DNA from: Carnobacterium alterfunditum DSM 5972
GTDB taxonomy: Bacteria > Bacillota > Bacilli > Lactobacillales > Carnobacteriaceae
Assembly: GCF_000744115.1 (NCBI RefSeq)
Contig: NZ_JQLG01000004.1
Coordinates: 2,082,190 to 2,146,189, forward strand
Length of the DNA stretch: 64,000 nucleotides
Direction: 5' to 3'
Shown here: piece after piece, positions 10,363 to 19,989 of the stretch
How the letters are laid out: every line of letters begins with the position of its first letter
Numbering within the stretch: the stretch's first letter is position 1
The notes under the pieces: generated by a model
The model's database searches: none
What the model was told of the DNA's origin: nothing
Seen by the model: the letters and a program-made list of their open reading frames with translations, nothing else
Made by a program: the position numbers and the translations under genes

Positions 10363-10989
10363 ATGGTGAAATTAAATGTCAACCCTACAAGGATGGAACT
10401 AGCGACATTAAAAGCTAGACTAAGTACAGCAACTCGGGGACACAAATTATTAAAGGATAAGCAAGATGAACTGATGAGACAATTTATCTTACTAGTTCGG
10501 AAAAATAATGATTTGCGTACAGAAGTTGAAGCAAAGTTAACAAAAGCTATGCAGTCTTTCGTTATGGCAAAAGCGTTATTGAATGAAAAATTTATTGAAG
10601 AATTAATAGTTATTCCACCTAGAAGTGTCAGTCTTGACCTTTATGAAAAAAACATTATGAGTGTAAAAGTACCAGTAATGAATTTTAACTACGCGGATGA
10701 TGAAGAATCAGACGAAATATTCTATGGCTACTTAAACTCTAACAGTGAGTTAGATACATCAATTGAGCAAATGTCGAATGTAATGGTGCAACTATTAGAA
10801 TTATCTGAAATAGAAAAAACATGTCAATTAATGGCTAATGAAATAGAAAAGACTCGTCGTCGAGTTAATGCTCTTGAATATATGACGATTCCTCGTTATG
10901 AAGAAACCATTTATTTCATACAAATGAAATTAGATGAAAGTGAAAGAGCAGCAATCACTCGTTTAATGAAAGTTAAGGATATGGGTTAA
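10363..10989 (+). CDS. ntpD: V-type ATPase subunit D (central axle)
   Basis: This 208-residue protein consists mainly of long N- and C-terminal helices that form the antiparallel coiled-coil axle turned by ATP hydrolysis. The N-terminal [15 protein letters not shown] and [16 protein letters not shown] motifs are diagnostic. It is the last gene of the operon and is followed by a strong terminator at 11005-11045. The ntpH and ntpJ genes that follow in E. hirae are absent here. Confidence 0.97.
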   Translation: MVKLNVNPTRMELATLKARLSTATRGHKLLKDKQDELMRQFILLVRKNNDLRTEVEAKLTKAMQSFVMAKALLNEKFIEELIVIPPRSVSLDLYEKNIMSVKVPVMNFNYADDEESDEIFYGYLNSNSELDTSIEQMSNVMVQLLELSEIEKTCQLMANEIEKTRRRVNALEYMTIPRYEETIYFIQMKLDESERAAITRLMKVKDMG

Positions 10990-11004
10990 GAAAGTGAAAA
11001 ATAG

Positions 11005-11045
11005 ACGTTGGATCAAGGATAGAATTCTTGGTTCAACGTTTTTTT
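11005..11045 (+). terminator. Rho-independent terminator of the ntp operon
   Basis: Inverted arms ACGTTGGATCAAG and CTTGGTTCAACGT (13 bp with G-T wobbles) around a short loop, followed by a seven-T tract. It closes the V-ATPase transcript. Confidence 0.85.
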
Positions 11046-11136
11046 GGTGAAAGATAAATTGGTATAGCTTGAAAAGAAGATAGAAAAGGATAAAAGTAAA
11101 TATCTGAGAAATAAAAAACTATAAGAAAATGAAATT

Positions 11137-11148
11137 TTATGCTAAACT
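11137..11148 (+). promoter_or_regulatory. Extended -10 promoter ahead of the PC4-like gene
   Basis: TATGCTAAACT carries the TGn extension before a TAAACT -10 (11143-11148), while the -35 is weak. It lies downstream of the ntp terminator, so it probably drives the PC4-like gene and perhaps gmk-rpoZ. Confidence 0.45.
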
Positions 11149-11211
11149 GGAGAATAAGTTATCTTTAACAGATAAAAAAGAGAAGCAATTTAGATTGTTG
11201 AGGTGTCTATA

Positions 11212-11427
11212 ATGGGTCAAAAATTTTCATTTGAGATCGTGGAAGAATTAGCTGTCCTTTCTGAGAACGCTAAAGGTTGGCGCAAAGAATTAAATTTAGT
11301 GCGTTGGAATGAGAATTCCCCTAAATTCGACATTCGTGACTGGAGTCCTGACCATGAGAAGATGGGAAAAGGCGTTACATTAACAAATGAAGAATTAGCT
11401 GTTTTTAAACAATTTTTAAATGCTTAA
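11212..11427 (+). CDS. YdbC-like PC4-family single-stranded nucleic-acid-binding protein
   Basis: This 71-residue protein resembles the bacterial YdbC/PC4 (transcriptional coactivator p15) family, small dimers that bind single-stranded DNA through a curved beta sheet. The pattern FSFEIVEELAVLS, GWRKELNLVRWN, KFDIRDWSPDHEKMGKG fits the four-strand-plus-helix fold. The ATG at 11212 is preferred over GTG at 11203, because the GAGGTG ribosome site overlaps that GTG and is correctly spaced for the ATG. The cellular role of the bacterial members is poorly known. Confidence 0.8.
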   Translation: MGQKFSFEIVEELAVLSENAKGWRKELNLVRWNENSPKFDIRDWSPDHEKMGKGVTLTNEELAVFKQFLNA

Positions 11428-11503
11428 ACAAAATGAAATTTGTTGAATTTGGTTAATGGGTAAGGAATATTTTGAATATTTTGATGATAGGAAGGATTTT
11501 GAC

Positions 11504-12118
11504 ATGACTGAACGGGGACTTTTAATTGTTCTTTCTGGACCATCTGGAGTAGGAAAAGGGACAGTAAGACAGGCAATATTTGAGAGTGACGACAATGATT
11601 TTGATTATTCAATTTCAATGACAACTCGAAAAAAAAGAGTAGGCGAAAGAGATGGAATAGATTACTTTTTCAGTACCAAAGAAGAATTTGAAGCTTTGAT
11701 TGAAAGTGGAGGATTATTAGAATATGCTGAATATGTAGGAAACTACTATGGGACTCCTCTTGGATATGTTGAAAAAACGTTACAAAGCGGTAAAGACGTA
11801 TTTTTAGAAATAGAAGTTCAAGGAGCCCTTCAAGTTCGTGAAAAAATGCCTGAAGGAATATTTATCTTTTTAACACCACCAGATTTAAAAGAACTAAAAT
11901 CACGCATCATTGGTCGTGGAACAGACGAAATGGCTATAATCGAACAACGTATGGCAAAAGCAATTGAAGAAATTGATTTAATGCGTTATTATGACTATGC
12001 GGTTGAAAATGATAAAGTTGAAAATGCTGTAAGAAAAATCAAGCAAATTATTGAAAGTGAACACTTAAAAGTTTCACGCGTTATACAACGTTATAAAAAA
12101 ATGATTGAGGAGCTGTAA
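11504..12118 (+). CDS. gmk: Guanylate kinase
   Basis: This enzyme phosphorylates GMP to GDP with ATP, needed for GTP, dGTP and (p)ppGpp supply. The 204-residue protein has the P-loop GPSGVGKGT at residues 12-20 and the GMP-binding [17 protein letters not shown] region. The ATG at 11504 is chosen because it follows AGGAAGG and gives the standard N-terminus. The longer frame starting at 11456 adds unrelated residues. The gene runs into rpoZ with a 4-bp gap, the arrangement seen in B. subtilis. Confidence 0.97.
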   Translation: MTERGLLIVLSGPSGVGKGTVRQAIFESDDNDFDYSISMTTRKKRVGERDGIDYFFSTKEEFEALIESGGLLEYAEYVGNYYGTPLGYVEKTLQSGKDVFLEIEVQGALQVREKMPEGIFIFLTPPDLKELKSRIIGRGTDEMAIIEQRMAKAIEEIDLMRYYDYAVENDKVENAVRKIKQIIESEHLKVSRVIQRYKKMIEEL

Positions 12119-12122
12119 AATC

Positions 12123-12338
12123 ATGATGTTAGAACCATCTATTGATAGTTTATTAGAAAAAATTGAGTCAAAGTATTCATTGGTCACACTAGCAAGCAAA
12201 AGAGCACATGAACTTGATGGAGGTTCTATGCCAATGTTAGAAAAATACCAGTCACACAAAAATGTTGGACGTGCTTTAGAAGAAATTAATAATGGCGATT
12301 TAGTTATTGATCCATCAACTGTCGGACCAGAAGAATAA
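12123..12338 (+). CDS. rpoZ: RNA polymerase omega subunit
   Basis: This 71-residue protein assists folding of the beta-prime subunit and polymerase assembly. The signature [20 protein letters not shown] and the ASKRAHELD motif are visible. Two adjacent ATG codons (12123 and 12126) follow GAGGAGCTG, and either could be used. It is cotranscribed with gmk and ends just before a long perfect terminator hairpin. Confidence 0.96.
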   Translation: MMLEPSIDSLLEKIESKYSLVTLASKRAHELDGGSMPMLEKYQSHKNVGRALEEINNGDLVIDPSTVGPEE

Positions 12339-12349
12339 AATAGCCAATT

Positions 12350-12393
12350 AAAAGTGCTTCAAAGTAAGAAATCTCTTACTTTGAAGCACTTTT
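12350..12393 (+). terminator. Terminator hairpin after rpoZ
   Basis: A perfect 20-bp inverted repeat (12350-12369 and 12374-12393) around the 4-nt loop AATC. The arms begin with AAAA and end with TTTT, so the hairpin could act in either direction. Confidence 0.88.
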
Positions 12394-12529
12394 GTGTTGA
12401 AAAGTAATGAATTAGAATGGTTTAATACTAAGAATTATAGGATAGTTAAGACAAATGCTCCTATTTCTAGTAAAATATTAAAGAAGAGAAACAGCACTAA
12501 GTTCGAGGCTCTATCAGGAGGGATGCCAG

Positions 12530-13735
12530 TTGTTAAAAGGGAAAAAAGTAGTTGTGTATGTTACCGGAGGAATCGCAGTCTATAAAGCTGCTGATTTGGT
12601 AAGACGCTTAATAAAAGCAGGAGCTACAGTAAGAGTAGCAATGACAAAGTCTGCAACAGAATTTGTTACACCACTGACCTTTCAAATACTAAGTAAACAC
12701 CATGTCTATATTGATACATTTGATGAACGCGAAGGAGATAAAGTCAGTCATATCTATTTAGCAGATTGGTCAGACTTAGCAATTGTGGCACCAGCCACAG
12801 CCAATAGTCTAGCTAAAATAGCCAATGGTATTGCTGATAATTTTGTTTCTACTGCGTTATTGGCTACGACAGCACCTATTTTTATTGTGCCTACTATGAA
12901 TCAGCATATGCTTGAAAATGCAGCAACTATAAGGAATATTCAAGTGTTAGAAAATGATGGACATTTCATTATGGAACCTGACACTGGTTTTTTGGCTGAG
13001 GGATATGAAGGGAAGGGCCGCTTTCCTGATCCAAGTGAGATCATCGATACGATCCAAGGTTTTTTATTGAACTTAGAAAAGAATTTACCATTAAAAAATC
13101 AAAAAGTCGTAATAACAGCAGGTGGAACAAAAGAAAGAATCGATCCTGTTCGATATATTACAAATGATTCTTCAGGTAAAATGGGATACAGTTTAGCAGT
13201 TGCTGCACGCAATTTAGGAGCAGAAGTTTACTTGATTTCTACTTCTAAGGTACTAAAGACACCTTATGGGGTGACTTTAGTATCCGTTGAAACGGCTGAA
13301 CAAATGCATCAAGCTGTAAATGCTGAGTTTGAAAAAGCCGCAATCGTTATTATGGCTGCTGCTGTATCAGATTATCGACCAAGTCATATTTCAAATAAAA
13401 AAATCAAGAAAAATGAACAAGAAATGGTTCTTCGATTAGTGAAAAATACCGATATATTAGCTACTCTAGGCAATCAGAAAAAAGATCAATTTTTAATTGG
13501 TTTCGCTGCTGAAACGCATAATATTCAAGAATATGCTAAAGATAAGCTGATAAAGAAAAAAGCTGATATGATCGTAGCTAATGATGTATCTAAACCAAAT
13601 GCAGGGTTTAATAAAGATACAAATGAAGTATCTATTTTTATGATGGATGAAGAACCAATTGAATTAACAGTAAACAGTAAACAAGCAATAGCCGAAGAAA
13701 TTTTAGCAATTGCGCTTACTAAAATGAAAAAATAA
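12530..13735 (+). CDS. coaBC: Bifunctional CoaBC (coenzyme A biosynthesis)
   Basis: This 401-residue fusion couples 4'-phosphopantothenate to cysteine (CoaB) and then decarboxylates the product (CoaC) to 4'-phosphopantetheine. The N-terminal flavoprotein half has VTGGIAVYKA, the active-site His in SHIYLADWSD, and APATANSLAKIANGIADN. The CTP-dependent C-terminal half has AGGTKERIDPVRYITN, AAAVSDYRP and the LIKKKADMIVAND loop. Translation starts at TTG behind AGGAGGG (12517-12523). The ATG at 12523 is in another frame. priA follows after 14 bp. Confidence 0.96.
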   Translation: MLKGKKVVVYVTGGIAVYKAADLVRRLIKAGATVRVAMTKSATEFVTPLTFQILSKHHVYIDTFDEREGDKVSHIYLADWSDLAIVAPATANSLAKIANGIADNFVSTALLATTAPIFIVPTMNQHMLENAATIRNIQVLENDGHFIMEPDTGFLAEGYEGKGRFPDPSEIIDTIQGFLLNLEKNLPLKNQKVVITAGGTKERIDPVRYITNDSSGKMGYSLAVAARNLGAEVYLISTSKVLKTPYGVTLVSVETAEQMHQAVNAEFEKAAIVIMAAAVSDYRPSHISNKKIKKNEQEMVLRLVKNTDILATLGNQKKDQFLIGFAAETHNIQEYAKDKLIKKKADMIVANDVSKPNAGFNKDTNEVSIFMMDEEPIELTVNSKQAIAEEILAIALTKMKK

Positions 13736-13749
13736 AGGTGTGAGAATGA

Positions 13750-16164
13750 GTGGTTTCAATTGCTAAAGTAATTGTGGATGTTCCAACAATGCAAACGAAC
13801 AAGCCTTATGATTATCGTGTTCCAGAAGAACTCGAGCAAGATATTGTTCAAGGAATGCGTGTGGCAGTTCCTTTTGGTAAGGGAACAAGACAAGTCCAAG
13901 GCTTTGTTGTAGAGATTACTCACTCAACAGATTATGAAGGCGAGTTAAAGCCTATTACGGGCTTAATGGATCTAACGGCAGTTCTTGACGAAGAAATGCT
14001 GTTGTTAGGAAGAGCAATGGCTCAAAAGACTTACGCTTTTCAAATAACATGTTACCAAACAATGTTGCCGGCTATTTTAAAAGCAAAATATGAAAAGAAG
14101 ATCCGATTGATCGATGAGATACCTGAAGACCTATTTTTTAAATTATTCAGAGGGAAAAATGAAATCAGTTGGGATGAAGCTGAAGAGAAAGCTATCTTGC
14201 CTGAGCTCATTGATTTGAAGAAAAAAGATGCAGTCGAAGTCGTTTATGAAGTGAAAAATCAAGCAAAGACCAAAAAGAAAAGAATGCTCAAAGCTAATTT
14301 ATCCTTTGAACAATTAGAAAATGAAAAAATCGCTTTAGGAAAAAGAGGTCCTAAACAACGGTTACTTTTAGAAGTTTTGCAGTCGCTAAATGATCAAACA
14401 ACTAGTGTGAGCGAACTCACTACAAATACGGAACTTACGGCAGCAGATATTCGGGTAGGCGGAAAGAAAGAGTGGTTATCGATTAATGAAGTCGAAGTTT
14501 ATCGTGATCCATTTAAAAATCATTCGTTTAAACAGACGGTGTCTTTCCAACTGAATGAGGGACAAGAAAAGGCGATAATTCCTATCCTGAAAGCCGTAAC
14601 TGAGGAGCGACCTGAAGTATTCTTGTTAAAGGGAGTGACTGGCAGCGGTAAAACTGAAATTTATTTACAGACCATTGCTCAAACACTTCAAAATAATAAA
14701 AGTGCTTTGATGTTGGTGCCTGAAATAGCTTTGACTCCTCAAATGGTCAATCATTTTAAAGGTCGATTCGGAGAAGAAGTAGCCGTACTGCACAGTGGTT
14801 TATCTGTTGGTGAAAAATATGATGAGTGGCGAAAAATTGAACGTGGCGAAGCACGTGTGGTAGTAGGTGCCCGTTCATCTATTTTTGCACCGGTTAAAAA
14901 TATCGGAGTCATCATTATTGATGAAGAACATGAAGCAACGTATAAGCAAGATGAAAATCCTAGATATCATGCTAGAGATGTAGCAATTTGGAGAGCGAAT
15001 CACCATCATTGTCCAGTCATTTTGGGAAGTGCTACGCCGTCATTAGAATCAAGAGCTAGAGCTCAAAAAAAAGTCTATACACTTTTGGAATTGCCGACTC
15101 GAGTCAATAAAAAAGAATTACCTGCTGTTGAGATCGTGGACATGAGAGAAGAAGTCAAACAAGCAAACCGCAGTAGTTTTTCAATTGTTTTACAAGAAAA
15201 AATTCGTGATCGGATAGAAAAAAAAGAACAAATCGTTTTGTTATTGAATCGACGTGGCTATTCTTCGTTCGTTATGTGCCGGGATTGCGGATTTGTTCTG
15301 CCTTGTCCAAATTGTGATATCTCACTGACACTGCATATGGATACTAAGACAATGAAATGCCATTATTGTGGTCATGAGGAAAAAATACCGCATACTTGTC
15401 CAAGCTGCAAAGGAAATAAAATTCGGTATTATGGTACTGGAACACAAAAAATCGAAGAAGAGCTAAAAGATGTCATACCAGAAGCAAAAGTGATCCGAAT
15501 GGATGTTGATACAACAAGAAAAAAAGGGGCACATGAAAAATTACTAAACGCTTTTGGAAATGGCGAAGCAGATATTTTATTAGGAACACAAATGATTGCA
15601 AAAGGGTTAGATTTTCCAAATATTACACTTGTTGGTGTTCTGAATGCCGATACAGGATTAGGTTTGCCCGATTTTAGAGCCAGTGAGCGGACATTTCAGC
15701 TGTTAACACAAGTAAGTGGACGTGCCGGGAGAGCTGAATTGACCGGTGAAGTAATTGTTCAGACCTTTAATCCTGAACATTATGCGATCCAGCTGGCCAA
15801 AGAGCACGATTACGACGCATTTTACAAAAAAGAGATGTCAATGAGGCGTCGCGGAAACTATCCACCTTATTTTTATACGATTCTGATCACGACTAGTCAC
15901 GAAGAAGAACTTGCAGCAGCGAAAAAAATGCAACAAATCGTTCAATTCATTAAACCACAATTACAGCCTGAAACAATCATGTTAGGTCCAACGCCAAAAG
16001 CGGTTGCCCGCATGAATAATCGCTATTATTATCAAACAATCATTAAGTACAAGAGTGAACCACATTTAAAAGCAGTTTTACAAACGGTTTTAATGGAATC
16101 TCAAAAAGAAATGGCTAAAGGTTTGCAAATTGCGATTGACTCTGAGCCGATGAATTTCATTTAA
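13750..16164 (+). CDS. priA: Primosomal protein N' (replication restart helicase)
   Basis: This 804-residue helicase recognises stalled or D-loop forks and reloads the replisome. It has the N-terminal 3'-end-binding domain, Walker A GVTGSGKTEIYLQ, the DEEH box (IIDEEHEATYKQ), and between the helicase lobes a zinc-binding insert with four CxxC pairs (CRDCG, CPNC, CHYCG, CPSC). The start is GTG after GGTGTGAGAATGA. The nearby ATG at 13746 is out of frame and closes at once. Part of the conserved coaBC-priA-def-fmt-rsmB block. Confidence 0.97.
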   Translation: MVSIAKVIVDVPTMQTNKPYDYRVPEELEQDIVQGMRVAVPFGKGTRQVQGFVVEITHSTDYEGELKPITGLMDLTAVLDEEMLLLGRAMAQKTYAFQITCYQTMLPAILKAKYEKKIRLIDEIPEDLFFKLFRGKNEISWDEAEEKAILPELIDLKKKDAVEVVYEVKNQAKTKKKRMLKANLSFEQLENEKIALGKRGPKQRLLLEVLQSLNDQTTSVSELTTNTELTAADIRVGGKKEWLSINEVEVYRDPFKNHSFKQTVSFQLNEGQEKAIIPILKAVTEERPEVFLLKGVTGSGKTEIYLQTIAQTLQNNKSALMLVPEIALTPQMVNHFKGRFGEEVAVLHSGLSVGEKYDEWRKIERGEARVVVGARSSIFAPVKNIGVIIIDEEHEATYKQDENPRYHARDVAIWRANHHHCPVILGSATPSLESRARAQKKVYTLLELPTRVNKKELPAVEIVDMREEVKQANRSSFSIVLQEKIRDRIEKKEQIVLLLNRRGYSSFVMCRDCGFVLPCPNCDISLTLHMDTKTMKCHYCGHEEKIPHTCPSCKGNKIRYYGTGTQKIEEELKDVIPEAKVIRMDVDTTRKKGAHEKLLNAFGNGEADILLGTQMIAKGLDFPNITLVGVLNADTGLGLPDFRASERTFQLLTQVSGRAGRAELTGEVIVQTFNPEHYAIQLAKEHDYDAFYKKEMSMRRRGNYPPYFYTILITTSHEEELAAAKKMQQIVQFIKPQLQPETIMLGPTPKAVARMNNRYYYQTIIKYKSEPHLKAVLQTVLMESQKEMAKGLQIAIDSEPMNFI

Positions 16165-16212
16165 CTGGTAAAACGCTATTAGTTGAAGAAACGAAAAGAA
16201 AGAAGGCGAATC

Positions 16213-16707
16213 ATGTCTGTATTATCAATTCTAAAATACCCTGATCCAATGCTTACTACTCCTACAAAAGAAGTAGATGGAATTACAGATGAAATTATTC
16301 AATTATTAGAGGATATGTATGAAACAATGGTTGCCAGTGATGGAATTGGGATTGCAGCCCCGCAAGTAAACAGCAATCTTAGACTAGCGATAGTAGAAAT
16401 TGATGAAGAATCGGGATTGTTTGAAATGATCAATCCACGTATCATACACTCAACAGGAGAGACAATCGATGTAGAAGGCTGCTTGAGCTTTCCAGAAATA
16501 TATGGAACAATAAAAAGAGCAGATACAATTGTTTTAAGATACTATGATCGTAATGGGGACGAATATGAAGTAGAAGCAGATGACTACCTCTCACGTGCTT
16601 TTCAGCATGAGTTAGAACACTTAGATGGCAAGTTGTTTACTGATAAAATTATTCAAAAAATCAAACCAGAAGATTTAGAAACTTATATGGAGGCGAATTT
16701 AGAATGA
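16213..16707 (+). CDS. def: Peptide deformylase
   Basis: This metalloenzyme removes the formyl group from nascent N-terminal Met. The 164-residue protein has the three family motifs: GIGIAAPQ (44-51), EGCLS with metal ligand Cys90, and HELEH with ligands His132 and His136 and catalytic Glu133. Its short length matches type 1 enzymes. The ATG at 16213 follows AGAAGGCG. A start at 16183 would add a Lys/Arg-rich tail without a ribosome site. It overlaps fmt by 4 bp (ATGA), and these two enzymes act on opposite ends of the formyl cycle. Confidence 0.97.
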   Translation: MSVLSILKYPDPMLTTPTKEVDGITDEIIQLLEDMYETMVASDGIGIAAPQVNSNLRLAIVEIDEESGLFEMINPRIIHSTGETIDVEGCLSFPEIYGTIKRADTIVLRYYDRNGDEYEVEADDYLSRAFQHELEHLDGKLFTDKIIQKIKPEDLETYMEANLE

Positions 16708-17657
16708 TAAAAATCATATTTATGGGAACTCCTGCTTTTTCAGTTCCAATACTTGAAGCATTGATTGATTCCGAGTATCAAGTGGTAGCTGTTGTTACTC
16801 AACCAGATAGACCAGTAGGCAGAAAAAGAGTATTGCAAGCCTCACCAGTTAAAGCTGCTGCTCTTGAGCATGGTTTACCTATATTTCAACCGGAAAAGAT
16901 CTCAGGTTCATCTGAAATGGATGCACTCATCGCACTAGAACCTGACTTGATCGTTACAGCTGCATTTGGTCAATTTTTGCCGCAAAAATTATTATCTGTT
17001 CCTAAATACGGAGCTATCAATGTGCATGCTTCTTTGTTGCCCAAGTACCGTGGTGGAGCACCAGTCCACTATGCTCTGATGAAGGGAGAAAAAGAAACTG
17101 GGGTCTCTATTATGTACATGGAGAAAAAAATGGATGCAGGAGATATAATCGCACAGAAATCATTAGAAATTTCTAGAGATGATGATGTCGGAACGTTATT
17201 TGATCGTTTAAGTGCATTAGGTAAAGACTTATTGATGGAAACTTTACCGAAATTATTAGCAGGAGATATTACGCCAGTAAAACAAAACGAAGCGGAAGTT
17301 ACTTTTTCACCTAACATTAAACGCGAAGAAGAAGAGGTAGATTGGACCAAAACAGCAACTGAAGTTGATTATCAAGTTCGCGGCATGCGTCCTTGGCCAG
17401 TAGCCTATACTGTAGCAGAGGGGAAAAGGCTGAAGTTATGGGATGTGACGCCTACTGAAGAAAAAACAACTGCTTCTCCCGGAACCATTATACGGATTGA
17501 AAAAGAAGCACTCTATTTAGCTTGCGGGAATCAGACAGTTGTAAAAATAAATGAAGTTCAACCAGCTGGAAGAAGTAAAATGACTATCATGGCTTTTTTA
17601 ACTGGAGTGGGAAGCCAACTAAAAGTTGGAGAAAAGGTAGGGTCAAATGGAAAATAA
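16704..17657 (+). CDS. fmt: Methionyl-tRNA formyltransferase
   Basis: This enzyme transfers a formyl group from 10-formyl-tetrahydrofolate to initiator Met-tRNA. The 317-residue protein has an N-terminal Rossmann-type domain with the catalytic HASLLPKYRGGAP loop and a C-terminal tRNA-binding OB domain. It starts inside def (ATGA overlap) and overlaps rsmB by 11 bp, so the three are very likely translated from one message. Confidence 0.97.
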   Translation: MIKIIFMGTPAFSVPILEALIDSEYQVVAVVTQPDRPVGRKRVLQASPVKAAALEHGLPIFQPEKISGSSEMDALIALEPDLIVTAAFGQFLPQKLLSVPKYGAINVHASLLPKYRGGAPVHYALMKGEKETGVSIMYMEKKMDAGDIIAQKSLEISRDDDVGTLFDRLSALGKDLLMETLPKLLAGDITPVKQNEAEVTFSPNIKREEEEVDWTKTATEVDYQVRGMRPWPVAYTVAEGKRLKLWDVTPTEEKTTASPGTIIRIEKEALYLACGNQTVVKINEVQPAGRSKMTIMAFLTGVGSQLKVGEKVGSNGK

Positions 17658-19023
17658 TGAAAATCTGCAAAAAAGAAATGTTAAAAAGACAAGCCGTTAT
17701 TTAGCTATGTCAATCTTAGAACGAACAGATAAGATGGGTTCGTATTCAAATTTACTGATCAATGAAGCAATCCAAAAAAATAATTTAAGTGCGGCAGATG
17801 CACGCTTGTTAACCGAATTGGTATATGGCGTATTGCAACGGAAATTAACGTTGGATTTTTATTTAGCCCCTTTTTTAAATGAAGATAAAAAAATTGATGC
17901 ATGGGTCCGGAATCTATTAAGATTGTCCATCTATCAAATGATTTATTTAGATAAAATACCGGTTCATGCAATTTTGTTTGAAGCTGTTGAAGTAGCTAAG
18001 AAAAAAGGCCATATCGGGATCAGTAAATTTATTAATGGTGTATTGAGAAACGCTGATCGTAAAGGCTTCCCCAGCACTGAAATGATTGAAGATCCTATCG
18101 AACGATTGAGTATCGAGTTAAGCATGCCAAGGTGGTTAGTCGAAAGATTCACTGCAGATATTGGGTTGGAAGAAACTAAAAAAATGGGTGAGTCTTTACT
18201 TCGTCCCAGTCATGCAAGTGCACGAGTGAATGGAAAATTCTTAACGGTTGCAGAAGCACTGAAAGCCATGGAAGAAGAAGGCTTTGATGTTCGCAAAAGT
18301 ACCATTTCTACAGTTGGTATAATCAGTGATGGCGGACATTTTGCCTCATCACCTTTATTTCAATCTGGGCAGTTAACGATTCAAGATGAATCTTCTCAAC
18401 TAGTTGCGCCTATTTTACAATTAGAGCCGCATCACCAAATTTTAGATGCGTGTGCTGCTCCAGGTGGGAAAACAACTCATATTGCTTCTTACTTATCTGC
18501 TGAAGAGGGTGGAAAAGTGACAGCACTCGATCTGCATGAACATAAAGTAGCTTTGATTACTGAAAATGCTAAAAGAATGCATGTAGAAGATGTTGTAACA
18601 GCAATGAAATTGGATGCCAGAAATGTAGATCAAGTGTTTACGGATGAACAGTTTGATCGTATATTAGTAGATGCTCCTTGTTCTGGTTTAGGGTTAATGA
18701 GACGTAAACCAGATATCAAATATACTAAGAAGGAAAAAGATTTATTAAACTTACAAAGAGTACAACTTGGTATTTTGGAACAAGTAGCTCCAAAATTAAA
18801 AGTAGGTGGACTTTTAGTTTATAGTACCTGTACAATAACAAATGAGGAAAATAAAGAAACAGTCGAGAAATTCCTAGCTTCTCATTTAGACTTTGAACAA
18901 GCTCCTATAATGGTTGAAGAACCGCTATCTGAATGTTTGAAAGATGGATCTCTTCAAATTTATCCACATGATTTTGGAACAGATGGCTTTTTTATTAGTT
19001 GCTTAAGAAAAATACAGAAATAA
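17647..19023 (+). CDS. rsmB: 16S rRNA (cytosine-967-C5)-methyltransferase
   Basis: This SAM-dependent enzyme methylates a cytosine in the small-subunit rRNA. The 458-residue protein has an N-terminal NusB-like RNA-binding domain (about 1-150) and a methyltransferase domain with the SAM motif DACAAPGGKTTHIA and both catalytic cysteines, in VDAPCSGLG (near 343) and YSTCTITNEEN (near 394). The start overlaps the end of fmt. In B. subtilis rlmN follows here, whereas in this window the next gene is the phosphatase stp. Confidence 0.96.
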   Translation: MENNENLQKRNVKKTSRYLAMSILERTDKMGSYSNLLINEAIQKNNLSAADARLLTELVYGVLQRKLTLDFYLAPFLNEDKKIDAWVRNLLRLSIYQMIYLDKIPVHAILFEAVEVAKKKGHIGISKFINGVLRNADRKGFPSTEMIEDPIERLSIELSMPRWLVERFTADIGLEETKKMGESLLRPSHASARVNGKFLTVAEALKAMEEEGFDVRKSTISTVGIISDGGHFASSPLFQSGQLTIQDESSQLVAPILQLEPHHQILDACAAPGGKTTHIASYLSAEEGGKVTALDLHEHKVALITENAKRMHVEDVVTAMKLDARNVDQVFTDEQFDRILVDAPCSGLGLMRRKPDIKYTKKEKDLLNLQRVQLGILEQVAPKLKVGGLLVYSTCTITNEENKETVEKFLASHLDFEQAPIMVEEPLSECLKDGSLQIYPHDFGTDGFFISCLRKIQK

Positions 19024-19047
19024 CTTACTCAAGAGCTGGTACAAGTA

Positions 19048-19083
19048 TAACGGGAAGTTTCCTTTTCCCGTTTGATTTTTTTT
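19048..19083 (+). terminator. Terminator after rsmB
   Basis: The arms ACGGGAA and TTCCCGT surround a short loop and are followed by a T-rich tract (TTGATTTTTTT). It marks the end of the coaBC-rsmB unit, so stp and prkC should have their own promoter. Confidence 0.78.
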
Positions 19084-19097
19084 AAGCACTTATATTT

Positions 19098-19149
19098 CTG
19101 TATCATTTCACTAAGGCTTGAATAAGCAAGCCTTAGTGAAATGATACAG
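19098..19149. repeat. Perfect 23-bp inverted repeat between rsmB and stp
   Basis: Arms 19098-19120 and 19127-19149 are exactly complementary around the 6-nt spacer AATAAG. No T-tract follows, and the rsmB terminator already lies upstream, so this is not an ordinary terminator. It could form a stable RNA hairpin in the stp leader, or be a protein-binding palindrome or a small repeated element. Confidence 0.9.
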
Positions 19150-19206
19150 AGCATTAATAATGAAATTTAACTCGAAATAAATTATTGAAGGGTATGAGGT
19201 AGAACA

Positions 19207-19989
19207 ATGGAAGTTGTATTTCGCAGTGATACAGGCAAGAAGAGAAAAAACAATCAAGATTTTGTAGGTTACTTTATAAATAAAAAAAATATTATTCTAG
19301 CTATTCTTTGTGATGGAATGGGCGGGCATCGAGGTGGGGATGTTGCTAGCGAAATGGCTGTTTCTCATTTAGGGCATTCATGGGAAGAATCAGATCTTCA
19401 GGATGCTGAGCAAATCACACAATGGATGTTGACACGTATTAGTCTTGAAAACAAACGTATCTTGGAGAAATCACGTCAATTTTCTGATTTAGAAGGAATG
19501 GGGACCACACTTGTAGCTGCAGCACTGGTCAACAACGAATTCGTTATTGCGAATATTGGTGATAGCAGAGGATACCACTACACTGCTGGGCGCTTAAATC
19601 AAGTAACTGAAGACCACTCTCTAGTAAATGAACTAGTGAAAAGCGGCGAGATTTCTTTAGAAGCTGCTGAAAATCATCCTAGAAAAAACGTATTGACCCG
19701 CTCATTGGGTGTGACGGAGGAAATCGATATCGATGTAACTATTCTACCAGCATTACCTAACGATCAAATGTTGCTTTGTTCAGATGGATTAACAAATATG
19801 GTCAAGGATCAAGATATAAAAAATATTTTAAGTGCTCAAAAATCAGCGCAAGAAAAAGTTGAAACGTTGATAGCGATGGCTAATGAACGTGGAGGATACG
19901 ATAATATAACCATCATATTGGTACATACAAAAACAGAAGGGGGGGATAACAATCATGGAAAAGGGGAAGAAACTGAACGGCCGTTATAA
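19207..19989 (+). CDS. stp: PP2C-family Ser/Thr phosphatase (Stp/PrpC)
   Basis: This metal-dependent phosphatase reverses phosphorylation by the partner kinase PrkC. The 260-residue protein has the PP2C metal-binding motifs (SDTGKKRKNNQD; CDGMGGH with Asp36; NIGDSRGY; CSDGLTN; GGYDNITIILV). The ATG follows GGTATGAGGT. It overlaps the kinase gene by 35 bp, a conserved pairing in Firmicutes that keeps both activities in balance. Confidence 0.96.
   Translation: MEVVFRSDTGKKRKNNQDFVGYFINKKNIILAILCDGMGGHRGGDVASEMAVSHLGHSWEESDLQDAEQITQWMLTRISLENKRILEKSRQFSDLEGMGTTLVAAALVNNEFVIANIGDSRGYHYTAGRLNQVTEDHSLVNELVKSGEISLEAAENHPRKNVLTRSLGVTEEIDIDVTILPALPNDQMLLCSDGLTNMVKDQDIKNILSAQKSAQEKVETLIAMANERGGYDNITIILVHTKTEGGDNNHGKGEETERPL

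Noticed and set aside
12394-12585. 63-codon frame overlapping the start of coaBC
   Set aside because: It sits in the promoter and ribosome-site region of coaBC, and its end overlaps coaBC in another frame. The true gene uses TTG 12530.
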